Origin: an uncultured SAR86 cluster bacterium
GTDB lineage: Bacteria; Pseudomonadota; Gammaproteobacteria; Magnimaribacterales; AG-339-G14
Length of the DNA stretch: 64,000 nt
Reading direction: 5' to 3'
NCBI GenBank assembly: GCA_902526045.1
Contig: CABZJI010000003.1
Span: forward strand, 62,001 to 126,000
The notes beneath the pieces were generated by a model. It saw only the letters and a program-made list of their open reading frames with translations, was not told the DNA's origin and did not search any database. Below are positions 9,036 through 18,822 of this stretch, piece by piece. A program made the translations under genes and the position numbers. The first letter of the stretch is position 1; each line of letters begins with the position of its first letter.

Positions 9036-9955
9036 AATTTTTCAGTTCTTAGAAATATGAAAAAACTTAAAGTAGCTAATGAGCAAAGGATATGCCAAAT
9101 TCCATGAGCTTGTATATACGAGTCAGGATTACATAAAGGTTGGCCTGGGTATCCTTGAAGCCAAATAATGAAGGCGGATATGTAGAGAAACATGCCGATA
9201 AAAAACCAAGAATATTTTCTATCGTATATTGGTTTTGATTTACATAATAATCCCGGTAGCCAAAAAAATGCTATCCACCAATATTGATCTAAATTATTGA
9301 TTATCTCTAAAGGAAAAATTCCAAATATAGCTGCAACTAAGAATCCAACAAAACCAGAAAAGAATCTCATTCTTTGACTCCAGAATCTAAATAAAAATTC
9401 AGAAACTATCCAAATTCCTATTGAAACTCCATAAACACTGAATCCAATACCCATTCCATCTCCAAGAAACCACCTACCAAGACCGTAGGCGAAGACAATT
9501 CCTGCATATGTTTTAAAAAATGTACTCGTACTCCATTTAGCCATGAGCTTGAAGTTGTATAGCCAAGGAATAACGATGTACATAACCATACTTAAGTTAT
9601 CTGCCCAACCACCCCATTCAGTGTGTGTACCGTGCATTAAAAAAGACCCAGGTCCCAAGAAAATTGCAGCAGAGGCATATAAGATGGCAATAGGAGTAAA
9701 AGTGTGAAAAGTATTTATATTATTCTTATCTTTATGCAGAATGTGAAACATCATCAAGCCAGTCACCATGAAAGCTAAATTAGTCAGAGTATTTACAGGC
9801 TCTCTAAAGATACTATCGCTTACCTTTTCACACCAACGAGATGCTTCGCCAATAACCATACCTGGCTCAAGGGAAATGGATATTCCTAAATAAGCAAAAA
9901 GACCATATAAAAAAAGAAATAAAAAGCTAAAAAAGTAAGCAAGACGTAAGGCCAT
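9017..9955 (-). CDS. Alkaline ceramidase-like (CREST superfamily) multi-pass membrane hydrolase
   Basis: WCEK near N-terminus, FLMHGTHTEWGGWADNLSM, AHGIWHILCS resemble the His/Asp/HxxxH signature; multiple TM segments. Confidence 0.72.
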   Translation of the reverse strand: MALRLAYFFSFLFLFLYGLFAYLGISISLEPGMVIGEASRWCEKVSDSIFREPVNTLTNLAFMVTGLMMFHILHKDKNNINTFHTFTPIAILYASAAIFLGPGSFLMHGTHTEWGGWADNLSMVMYIVIPWLYNFKLMAKWSTSTFFKTYAGIVFAYGLGRWFLGDGMGIGFSVYGVSIGIWIVSEFLFRFWSQRMRFFSGFVGFLVAAIFGIFPLEIINNLDQYWWIAFFWLPGLLCKSKPIYDRKYSWFFIGMFLYISAFIIWLQGYPGQPLCNPDSYIQAHGIWHILCSLATLSFFIFLRTEKLKKREA

Positions 9956-9997
9956 ATATAATTATTTAGCCATTAAGTCTTTTAAATTAGAATTTGT

Positions 9998-10474
9998 TTA
10001 CGGAGTTCTCATTACCTCAGGTGGAGTACACTTGAGGATGGAAGTAGTATTGAGTTCTTCTAATACCAATTTGAGTTTTCTATATTCAGAAACTTCAGGG
10101 CTTAAGCCTACTGAGCTTATTCCTATAAAACTTGTACCTATCAATGGATCGTGCTTTGTTAAACCATAAGTTGAAAAACTAGTACTTCTATTTGCATTTT
10201 CAACTACTTTTTCTGACAAATTACTAATCAAGTTAGAAATTCTAATCCTATTAGCCTGCATTTCAGAACAAGATAAAGATTGAATGTCTAAAGGATAGTG
10301 CAATGTTTCGTCATTAATTGCACCTTTACCACCATTTTGATCTATAAAATCGTCTAGCATAATTGATGCAGATGAATAAGTTGTAATATTTGTTCCAGCA
10401 CAATTAACTAGAACAAACAGCATCAATGGAAGGATCAGTACTTTAATAAAATTTTTCATGTTTACAGTCTTCAT
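9998..10474 (-). CDS. Putative lipoprotein, unknown function
   Basis: Lipobox LVNC after MKNFIKVLILPLMLFV; start may be the internal Met (MKNF). Confidence 0.6.
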   Translation of the reverse strand: MKTVNMKNFIKVLILPLMLFVLVNCAGTNITTYSSASIMLDDFIDQNGGKGAINDETLHYPLDIQSLSCSEMQANRIRISNLISNLSEKVVENANRSTSFSTYGLTKHDPLIGTSFIGISSVGLSPEVSEYRKLKLVLEELNTTSILKCTPPEVMRTP

Positions 10475-10700
10475 AAAGCCACTCCATGAAGTTTATTTCC
10501 TACGTTTTTCTCTTAATTAAGAAAAACGAGATTTTATTGTCAAAATGACAGATAGTCAAATCAACAAACACTCACTTCTAAGTTAAATTTTACTATATTT
10601 GTACTTAAAAAGCCTCTATTTATAAATGTTTGATAGATTTTAAAAATAAATGATGTTTTATGCCAAGTCAAAGAACATAATGTAAAGTAAATACTCTTTT

Positions 10701-12473
10701 ATGGAAGCCAATCAAATTTTACTCTCATTCATACTTTTAATTATGGTTGGTATGTTTATTTGGGGTAGATTCCGCTACGATGCTGTGGCTTTGACAAGCC
10801 TTGCTATCCTTGTTGTACTTGGATTTGTTCCAGCAAAGGAGGCATTTATAGGTTTTGGTCATCCCGCAGTAATCACAGTTGCTCTTGTTTTGCTTATTAG
10901 TAAGGGTCTTGAAGCTTCTGGATTGATTGGAAAAATAGGTAATACTCTGCAGAAAGTTGCCAAAAGTGAATTCCAGTTTTTAGTTATATTGATGGGAATT
11001 GCAGTTGTTTTGTCCTCTTTCATGAACAACATTGGTGCCATGGCTATGTTATTGCCAATTACGTTAGGTATATGCCAAAAAATGAGTTGGTCCCCTTCTA
11101 AATTCCTTATGCCTTTAGCGTTTGCCTCAATTCTAGGTGGAATGAATACAAAGATTGGAACTCCACCAAATATAATAATTTCTGAATTCAGGAATCAATA
11201 CTCAAATCAAGGATTTGAATTTTTTGATTTTGCATACGCTGGATTACCAGTCAGTATTGGAGGAGTTATTTTTATTTCTTTGCTGGGATTTGTTCTTGTA
11301 AAAAATAGATCTGGTGAGAATAATTCATCCTCGTTAGTTGATATCAACGAATACTTAGTAGAGTTAGTAATTGACAAAGATAGTAACCTTATAGGTAAAA
11401 GGACACAAGAATTCAGAAAAGAGCTTGGTGCAGACATAGTGCTCATTGGCTCTGTAAATGAATTATCTGATGCTAGAGAAGTTCTAAGTAACTTTGATGA
11501 ACTTAAAGAATCTCAAATATTACTTTTAAAAATAAATCCAGAAGAAGTATCAAGTCTTCAGGAAGAATATGGTTTATCTCTTAGAACGGATATTAGTGAT
11601 CTTGATTCAACCAGCTTTGGTGAAATTGAGACCATGATCTCTCCAGGATCCAGATTAATTGGGAGAACAATAAGTTATTTTTCAAATATGGTTGGTAGAC
11701 AAATGGCCGTGCTTGGTTTGTGGAGAAAAGGCACAAATTTTCAAGGTAGTCTTTCAAATGAACATTTTAAAGCAGGAGACGTTTTGTTAGTTGCTTCAAG
11801 GGAAGAGCAGAAAGATACAAGCGAAAAGATGCAAGACCTGGGCTTGATGCCTCTATGGCAAAGAGAGCTCGATGTCATTAAAGATGATTCAAAAGTATTA
11901 GTTTCTCTTGGATTATTTTCTCTTAGTTTGCTTTTCGTGATTGCAAACTTTTTAAATGTTGTCATAGCTTTTTTGCTCTGTGTATTAGCATTTGTTGCAA
12001 CAAAACTTCTGAAACCTAATATGCTTTATCGGCATATTGAATGGCCTGTGATTGTGCTTTTAGGAGCCATGATCCCTATTGGAGATGCTTTGTATGACAG
12101 TGGGCTAACAAATATTCTAGCAACTGTAATTGCTACCCAATCTATACAATTTGGACTAGTGGGTACCCTTGTAATTTTAATGGTTGCTACTATGTGTTTA
12201 TCTGATGTTATTAATAATGCTGCAACTGCAGTGATCATGGGACCAATATCGGTCACAATTGCAAATCAATTGGGCTACCCTTCTGAGCCATTTTTGATGT
12301 GTGTTGCCATAGGCGCAAGTTGTGCATTTTTATCTCCTATTGGTCATCAATGTAATACTTTAGTTATGGGCCCTGGAAACTATAAATTTGGAGATTATTG
12401 GAAATTAGGGTTGCCCTTAGAGTTGCTCATCATTGCAATTTCTACGCCACTGCTTCTTATTTTTTGGTTCTAA
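10701..12473 (+). CDS. SLC13/DASS-type anion:Na+ symporter with two TrkA-C-like domains
   Basis: 12-TM pattern, NNIGAMAMLLPI, GGMNTKIGTPPN, NNAATAVIMGPIS, central soluble TrkA_C-like repeats (LIGKRTQEFRKELGADIVLI; LIGRTISYFSNMVGRQMAVLGLWR). Confidence 0.9.
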   Translation: MEANQILLSFILLIMVGMFIWGRFRYDAVALTSLAILVVLGFVPAKEAFIGFGHPAVITVALVLLISKGLEASGLIGKIGNTLQKVAKSEFQFLVILMGIAVVLSSFMNNIGAMAMLLPITLGICQKMSWSPSKFLMPLAFASILGGMNTKIGTPPNIIISEFRNQYSNQGFEFFDFAYAGLPVSIGGVIFISLLGFVLVKNRSGENNSSSLVDINEYLVELVIDKDSNLIGKRTQEFRKELGADIVLIGSVNELSDAREVLSNFDELKESQILLLKINPEEVSSLQEEYGLSLRTDISDLDSTSFGEIETMISPGSRLIGRTISYFSNMVGRQMAVLGLWRKGTNFQGSLSNEHFKAGDVLLVASREEQKDTSEKMQDLGLMPLWQRELDVIKDDSKVLVSLGLFSLSLLFVIANFLNVVIAFLLCVLAFVATKLLKPNMLYRHIEWPVIVLLGAMIPIGDALYDSGLTNILATVIATQSIQFGLVGTLVILMVATMCLSDVINNAATAVIMGPISVTIANQLGYPSEPFLMCVAIGASCAFLSPIGHQCNTLVMGPGNYKFGDYWKLGLPLELLIIAISTPLLLIFWF

Positions 12474-12718
12474 TTTCCTTGGATAATTGTACCTCTAATA
12501 AAAAGTTCGTAATAGCGTGAGCAGTTATAGTTCCTAATTTCTATCAACATATCCAAATATTTTTGCTTTTCGGTATCTAAAGTGGATCTATGATCTAAAT
12601 AGCATGCGTCAAATTCATCTAGATCATAAAAAGAATTTTTTACTACCTTATCGAAGGTGCATGAAAATAAAAAAATGGATAGAGAAAGGATCAGATAATT
12701 ATTGATTCTCATCTGCAT
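12470..12718 (-). CDS. Small putative lipoprotein
   Basis: LILSLSIFLFSC lipobox; 82 aa; overlaps the channel gene. Confidence 0.5.
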   Translation of the reverse strand: MQMRINNYLILSLSIFLFSCTFDKVVKNSFYDLDEFDACYLDHRSTLDTEKQKYLDMLIEIRNYNCSRYYELFIRGTIIQGN

Positions 12719-13424
12719 TCAACTGACCGCTGCTGGATTTTTGAGACATTACATCAACAATAATACCAATAACCATATTCAACATAATAACTGCGTTGAG
12801 AAGAATGAAGCTGATGAAGTATAACCATACCCAAGGAAATACTTCGATAATATCATTCATGACAGCAGCCCAGTCATCATAAGTGGCAACCTGTGCAAGT
12901 GTAAGCATAGCCAGGCCAATGTTACCCCAATGCTCTGGATCAGTTGTTCCAAAAACTAAAGTTCCAATCGCTGCCCATATGTAGATAAAAATGAACATTA
13001 AAAGAGCCACAAAACCGACTCTAGGAAGAGTTTCAAACAAAGCATCTACAATTTTCTTCAATGCTGGTACAACAGTAATAATTCTTAGAACCCTTACGAT
13101 TCTGAGCAATCTTGCAACAAAAGCTGTTTCTCCTCCAGTGATAGGAATTAGGCTAACCGTCACGATAATAAAATCAAAAACATTCCAACCGCCTTTGAAG
13201 AATTTAAACAAGGATCTTTCAGCAACTATTCTTATGATAATTTCAATTAGAAAAAAGATTGTAATCGCTGTATCTAAAAAATTCAGTAACTCGACATAGT
13301 CTTCTGAAAGATCATAAGAGCTAACACCAGCATAAATTGCTGAGCCAATTATTACGAAAATTACGATTCCATTAAAAAAACGACTGTTTCTAATTTTTAA
13401 GAAAAATTGAACTATCTGATTCAT
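12699..13424 (-). CDS. Voltage-gated cation channel of the bacterial NaChBac/NavMs family
   Basis: S4-like ARLLRIVRVLRIITVV; pore LTLAQVATYDDWAAVM; S6 FILLNAVIMLNMVIGIIVDVM; single six-TM unit. Confidence 0.9.
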   Translation of the reverse strand: MNQIVQFFLKIRNSRFFNGIVIFVIIGSAIYAGVSSYDLSEDYVELLNFLDTAITIFFLIEIIIRIVAERSLFKFFKGGWNVFDFIIVTVSLIPITGGETAFVARLLRIVRVLRIITVVPALKKIVDALFETLPRVGFVALLMFIFIYIWAAIGTLVFGTTDPEHWGNIGLAMLTLAQVATYDDWAAVMNDIIEVFPWVWLYFISFILLNAVIMLNMVIGIIVDVMSQKSSSGQLNADENQ

Positions 13425-13456
13425 TTGCGGATTATATACTCAAGTAAATTTTAAAG

Positions 13457-14779
13457 TTAATTATTTAAACAAAGATAAGAAAGGTTAATACCAACGTCTG
13501 TATTACTTCTGGAAAAGATATCAATACTGCTTCTATTATCAAAAGGTTTTAGAAAAATATTCATGGATAAGCAATTTATGAAGAGTCTAGAAAAAGTTAG
13601 ATCTGAAGATTCGTTAACGTCTTTTCTTGTACCTAAAGGTCCGTTAGGTGCAAGATAGTTTTTAGAAGACCAATCGTAGTTTGAGGCCATCACCCATGAA
13701 TCCGGCAAAGCCATTCTGTAACTGAAACCAAACCCCCATTGTCGAAAAGACTCAAATTTTTGATTTGCTTCATATTTATCGGAAAAAATATTCATGGTCC
13801 AACTAGAATTGTTGTTAGGAAGATTAAAAGTATTATTTACAAAAGTTCCATACCTGTAACCACTCTTTGCATCTAACCCAATAAAATTTCTTTTATCAAC
13901 ATTAAAACCGTACTCAAAAACAGAGCCATTTGTCAAAGATCCAGCGTGATTTACGCTGAAGGCATTAGACTCAAGCAGAGCTTTACCGGACAAATAAACT
14001 TGGATTCTTGTAAAACTCGGTGTAACAGACGGATTTTTTAAAGATCCTGATATACCCTCTTCAACATCTAATCGGCTATTTAATCCAAAAACAAAACTTC
14101 TTTGATCAAATTGTGTAAACCTTGATTGATATGTTGATGCCGCAGCAAGAAAATAATTTATTTTGTCACCCCTGGGATTATTTAAGTTTTGATTTAAAGA
14201 CAAATTATAGTTAACAGAAAATTTTGAATCAGATTTTGGTTTTGAATCAGGAGATACTTCTAAGGGAAATCCAGCAATTTCAATAATGTCTGCATCTATA
14301 CCTGCATTTGCGTTGCTCGAGCTAGCAAATCCAAATGTCATTAATTGATTTATTGTAAGAAGCTTTTCTTGTTCCTCAATAGCTGCTAAAAAAGATTCAA
14401 CTTTTGAAATTACTTCTTCTGGTGGATCATAATCTTTGACGCTATCAAGATATAACTTTGCTGGGGCATAGGCTTCTAATCTAAAGTACAAAACGCCTAG
14501 CTCTAACCTAATCCTTGCAAGTGTAGGATCATAAATCAACATTTGTTCGAATACTCCAATTGCTGCCTCTAAATCTCCAAGAATGATTGAAAGATTTGCA
14601 TATTTAAATAAATTACCCTGATCTGTTGGATTCTCAATTAACTTATCAAAAATAGCTTGCCTTTCTTTTCTTATGGTTTCTAATTGCTGAGGATCCGATA
14701 TAGTTGGGGGCACGTTCTGAGTAAATGCAAAAACGCTATAACAAAAGATAAATAGTAATAAAATATATCTACTGGACAT
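13457..14779 (-). CDS. TPR plus outer-membrane beta-barrel protein (Slam/DUF560-like)
   Basis: N-terminal signal peptide, TPR-like LSIILGDLEAAIGVFEQMLIYDPTLARIRLELGVLYFRLEAYAPAKLYLD, then alternating beta-barrel-like strands to the C-terminus. Confidence 0.65.
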   Translation of the reverse strand: MSSRYILLLFIFCYSVFAFTQNVPPTISDPQQLETIRKERQAIFDKLIENPTDQGNLFKYANLSIILGDLEAAIGVFEQMLIYDPTLARIRLELGVLYFRLEAYAPAKLYLDSVKDYDPPEEVISKVESFLAAIEEQEKLLTINQLMTFGFASSSNANAGIDADIIEIAGFPLEVSPDSKPKSDSKFSVNYNLSLNQNLNNPRGDKINYFLAAASTYQSRFTQFDQRSFVFGLNSRLDVEEGISGSLKNPSVTPSFTRIQVYLSGKALLESNAFSVNHAGSLTNGSVFEYGFNVDKRNFIGLDAKSGYRYGTFVNNTFNLPNNNSSWTMNIFSDKYEANQKFESFRQWGFGFSYRMALPDSWVMASNYDWSSKNYLAPNGPLGTRKDVNESSDLTFSRLFINCLSMNIFLKPFDNRSSIDIFSRSNTDVGINLSYLCLNN

Positions 14780-14816
14780 GACAAAGCGTCAATTATAAAG
14801 CTTTTATCCAAAAGAA

Positions 14817-17000
14817 ATGAAAAACATTCAAAAAAAATTACTTCTGCCTTTAGCAATTCTGATTGGGATGATTCCTCTTGCAAATCCATTAAATATCTTT
14901 GATGATTTAAGATTGTTTGCTTTTGATACCTTGCAGCAAATTAGTCCAAGAGAACCTATTGAGGATGATCCAATTCTTATAATTGATATCGATGATGAAT
15001 CACTTTCAAACTTAGGTCAGTGGCCTTGGCCAAGGAATTTGCTATCTAAGTTAGTGGAAAATACTGAGCTTGCTTTGACAACCTCCTTTGACATTGTTTT
15101 TGGTGAAAGAGATAGGACTGGAAGTGATGTGCTAACTGAACAATATTCCACCAGTTCAAATCTTGTTAAAGAATTAAAAAAAATAAAGCCTAATGACGAA
15201 GTTTTTGCGGAATCAATGGAGTCACATACAACTGTAGTTCTTGGAAGTGCTCCAAATAACAAATTAGTTAATGAGTATATAGGACCAAAATTTGGACTAA
15301 TCATACAAGGTGATTCTCCAAAACAATTTCTTCCTAATTACACAGGAATACAAAATAATTTACCCTCTTTAATGGATTCTGCTGCAGGTATCGGTTCAAT
15401 GAGTATTGGAGGCGAATCTAGTGTTGTACGAAGCCTTCCCACGTTTGAAGTTGTCAATGGACAAATAGTGCCCTCTTTGATGCTTGAAACACTTAGAGTT
15501 GCTATAGGAGCAAGTACCTATCAAATAAAGTCTTCAAATGCTTCAGGAGAATTAGCTTTTGGTGAAAATACCGGGATTAATAATATTAAATTAGGGAATG
15601 TCATAATTCCGACCAATGCAAATGGCTACCTTTGGTTACATTCAACTTATAAGGAGAATTTAAATATTGTCCCTGCTTTTGATGTTATCGAAGATAAGTT
15701 TGATAAAGAATTTTTCGTTGGAAAAATTGTATTAATTGGAACTAGTGCATCTGGCTTACTTGATATCAGAAATACAGCTCTAGAAAAGGATATTCCTGGA
15801 GTGACTGTCATAGCTCAAGGTATTCAACAAATTCTAAATGGAGATTTTTTGGTCAGACCGGATTGGATGGAAGGAGCAGAATTCTTATTTGGATTATTTT
15901 TTTCTATTTTCATCTGCCTAATTATTCAATATTTTGGGCCAATCGGGGGTTTAATCACTTTCTCGATTGCAAATTTAAGTAGTCTTTTTGGCTCATTTTA
16001 TGGATTTAATAATCTGAATCTTTTAATTGATCCAATTTCTCCGTTGATTATTTGTTTAATGAGTTATCTGATAATAACGTTTTTTAATTTCCTTTTTACT
16101 GAATTAGAAAGAAGTAAAGTTAGGACAGCTTTTTCTCAATATTTAGCTCCAGAGATGGTTTCAAGACTTGCTGAATCGAGCGAATCTTTAAAACTTGGTG
16201 GCGAGAGGAAGAATATGACCTTTCTTTTCTCAGATATCAGAGGTTTTACAGCTATTTCAGAAAGCTATAAATCTAATCCAGAAGAATTAACGGATTTGAT
16301 TAATAATTTACTAACTGTTTTATCCAATGAAATCTTAAAAAATAATGGAACAATTGATAAATACATGGGTGATTGTATTATGGCTTTTTGGAACGCACCA
16401 ACAGATCAAATTGATCACTCAGACTTAGCTCTAAAAGCTTCATTTGATATGGAGAAAGCTCTTCATGAATTTAATATTAATTTCAAAGAGGATAAAGGAA
16501 TGGAGCTGAAGATAGGAATAGGAATTAATACTGGGGAATGCATAGTTGGAAATATGGGTTCCGAGAAAAGGTTTGATTACACAGTATTAGGAGATCCAGT
16601 GAATCTTGCCTCAAGATTAGAAGGACAATCTGGTAACTATGGATTTCAAAGGATTCTTGGTGCGGACACTGTAAATAATCTTAAAACTGATGCTCATCTA
16701 TTTGAAGTCGATTTAATTCAAGTTAAAGGAAAAAGTGAACCTGTAAAAATTTATACATCGTTTGATAATTTTTCTCTAGTTGATGATGCATTGATGGAAT
16801 TTAAAAATGATCACATAAATTTTCTTCAAAGTTACAGAAATCAACAATGGGAAAAAGCGTTAAATCTTTTGCAAAGATGGGAAGATAAAGTAAAGGAGTT
16901 TGATTTATACTACGCTATTTTTAAGGACAGAATTAAAGATTTAGAAGTCAATTTAGTCGATCCAAACTGGAATGGAGCATATGTCGCAACAACAAAATAA
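14817..17000 (+). CDS. CHASE2-domain class III adenylate cyclase
   Basis: CHASE2 N-terminus (DDPILIIDIDDESLSNLGQWPWPR), TM segments, catalytic FLFSDIRGFTAISE, DKYMGDCIMAFW, DYTVLGDPVNLASRLEG. Confidence 0.93.
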   Translation: MKNIQKKLLLPLAILIGMIPLANPLNIFDDLRLFAFDTLQQISPREPIEDDPILIIDIDDESLSNLGQWPWPRNLLSKLVENTELALTTSFDIVFGERDRTGSDVLTEQYSTSSNLVKELKKIKPNDEVFAESMESHTTVVLGSAPNNKLVNEYIGPKFGLIIQGDSPKQFLPNYTGIQNNLPSLMDSAAGIGSMSIGGESSVVRSLPTFEVVNGQIVPSLMLETLRVAIGASTYQIKSSNASGELAFGENTGINNIKLGNVIIPTNANGYLWLHSTYKENLNIVPAFDVIEDKFDKEFFVGKIVLIGTSASGLLDIRNTALEKDIPGVTVIAQGIQQILNGDFLVRPDWMEGAEFLFGLFFSIFICLIIQYFGPIGGLITFSIANLSSLFGSFYGFNNLNLLIDPISPLIICLMSYLIITFFNFLFTELERSKVRTAFSQYLAPEMVSRLAESSESLKLGGERKNMTFLFSDIRGFTAISESYKSNPEELTDLINNLLTVLSNEILKNNGTIDKYMGDCIMAFWNAPTDQIDHSDLALKASFDMEKALHEFNINFKEDKGMELKIGIGINTGECIVGNMGSEKRFDYTVLGDPVNLASRLEGQSGNYGFQRILGADTVNNLKTDAHLFEVDLIQVKGKSEPVKIYTSFDNFSLVDDALMEFKNDHINFLQSYRNQQWEKALNLLQRWEDKVKEFDLYYAIFKDRIKDLEVNLVDPNWNGAYVATTK

Positions 17001-17724
17001 AATATTTCTTCTTTTTTTGCTTCTACCTTCGATTGCCTTATCACAGACTATTGTGAACATAGAAGAGCTAAGGAATGAAGGTAAAGAAGGTTTTTTTGCG
17101 GGGTTAGGCTTTGCTCTTAATGCCTCAAGAGGTAATAAAGATAGAGATTTCTATTCATTAGATTTGAGATTTGACTACAATTTAGATGATCTAGAAAACT
17201 TCATGATACTGAGAAAATCTGAGAGAAAAATAAATCAAAATGTAACGGACATTTCTCAACTGATTCATATCAGATCAGTATTTGATACTTACAATCAATA
17301 CAATACTGAGTTTTTTATCCAATCAGCTAAAAATCCATTTAGGTTATTTAGAGAAAGGAACTTATTGGGTACAGGCCTTAGGATGATCATCGACGATCAG
17401 ATGAGATTTGGAGCAGGTGTCATTTATGAAGAGGAAACTGACCTTGAAAATTTAGTAACCGATACAACAAGATTTTCAGCCTATTTTCATGATAACTTTG
17501 AAGTTGCAGAAAATATAAATTTTAATACCACGATTTACTATCAACCTGGAGTGTCAGATTTTAGTGACTACAAAGCAAGCTTTCTTATGGCATTTAGCTT
17601 CAAAGTAAATGAAAAATTCAATATAAGCCTGCAATATGATATTGCTTATGATTCCGATCCAATAAAAAATGCTGTGAAAGACGATCAAGGATTAAGTACT
17701 AAATTTTCCTATTCGTTTAACTAA
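16972..17724 (+). CDS. Outer-membrane beta-barrel protein (DUF481-like)
   Basis: Signal peptide (IFLLFLLLPSIALS) and alternating beta-strand pattern; overlaps the cyclase gene by 29 nt; alternative ATG at 16981. Confidence 0.55.
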   Translation: MEHMSQQQNKIFLLFLLLPSIALSQTIVNIEELRNEGKEGFFAGLGFALNASRGNKDRDFYSLDLRFDYNLDDLENFMILRKSERKINQNVTDISQLIHIRSVFDTYNQYNTEFFIQSAKNPFRLFRERNLLGTGLRMIIDDQMRFGAGVIYEEETDLENLVTDTTRFSAYFHDNFEVAENINFNTTIYYQPGVSDFSDYKASFLMAFSFKVNEKFNISLQYDIAYDSDPIKNAVKDDQGLSTKFSYSFN

Positions 17725-18734
17725 CCTGTTCTATCAATACTAATTTTTTCTAGTTCTTCAAAAAGGTTAGGATACTCCTCCATCAAATCTTCTAGATCTT
17801 CTTTTGATAAAGAAAGCAATTTAACTTCTTCCAAAGAACTTATGGAGGCATTACGTAATTCTTTGGAAAGTATTCCCTTTTCTCCAAAGTAATCACCCTG
17901 CCCTAAAGTTACAGGAGATTCTATCTCTACCTGCACTGATCCAAATTCAATAATATACATACAATCTGCAGCATCGCCTTTCTCAATAATTTTCCGTTTT
18001 GCTGGATAAATTTCAGCAACTAACTTGTCATTAATTTTACTTAGCGCCCCTATTGGCAACATTGAAAATAACGGAATACTTGAAATTGTTTCCATAGTTA
18101 TAAGAAAGTTTCTTTTTTGTATTTCCTCGTAATAAGCCGAAGCTAAAATGGCAGCTGGCAGTGCAAACATTCCAATGCCCAAGAACATAGTCATTGATGT
18201 TAAAACTTGCCCTAAAGGAGATGATGGGGTTACGTCTCCGTAACCAACAGTAGTCAATGTTGCAATTCCAAACCACATTGAACTGACAATTGAGCCAAAA
18301 TATTCTGGATTGATATCTCGTTCAATAAAATGAATTAGGGTCGAGAAAATCAATAAGACAGAAAAAACCATTATTTGAGAGCCCAGTAAAGCTAGTCGCT
18401 GATTGTAAACTGTCCTCAATAATGTGTTGGTAGGAAGTAACATTTTATGATTACTGTAAATTGAATAAGCTCTGAAGATTCTTAAAATTCTTAAATCGTA
18501 AAATCCAAAAAAGATATAGTTTGCAAGCACTATAAAATCGAAAAGAATAAGAAATGAAAATCTTCTTTCAATGAAAATTCTCAAAATAAACTCAGCTCCA
18601 AAGAAAATGTAAGAGGAAATTACAAAAATATCAAAATAAATATTCTCTGGAATAAATTCGCTAGAAGATAAAATCTGATCGAAGATATTTAGAAGGATTA
18701 AAATTCCAGCAATATTGTTAATGTATTTGATCAT
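17721..18734 (-). CDS. Six-TM K+ channel with C-terminal cyclic-nucleotide-binding domain
   Basis: Selectivity filter TLTTVGYGD; CNBD phosphate-binding cassette GDYFGEKGILSKELRNASISS. Confidence 0.93.
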   Translation of the reverse strand: MIKYINNIAGILILLNIFDQILSSSEFIPENIYFDIFVISSYIFFGAEFILRIFIERRFSFLILFDFIVLANYIFFGFYDLRILRIFRAYSIYSNHKMLLPTNTLLRTVYNQRLALLGSQIMVFSVLLIFSTLIHFIERDINPEYFGSIVSSMWFGIATLTTVGYGDVTPSSPLGQVLTSMTMFLGIGMFALPAAILASAYYEEIQKRNFLITMETISSIPLFSMLPIGALSKINDKLVAEIYPAKRKIIEKGDAADCMYIIEFGSVQVEIESPVTLGQGDYFGEKGILSKELRNASISSLEEVKLLSLSKEDLEDLMEEYPNLFEELEKISIDRTG

Positions 18735-18781
18735 TTCAAGATGACTTTAAATACATTTTATAATAATTATTATCTCAAATT

Positions 18782-18812
18782 AAAAAAAACCCTGCCGAAG
18801 CAGGGTCTTTTA
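18782..18812. terminator. Rho-independent terminator
   Basis: aaaaaaaaCCCTGCcgaaGCAGGGtctttta. Confidence 0.9.
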
Positions 18813-18822
18813 TTAATTGCAT

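Noticed and set aside
10859-12256. Four antisense ORFs inside the SLC13-type transporter
   Set aside because: No recognisable domain, composition is the mirror of a hydrophobic coding frame; the + strand protein is clearly real.
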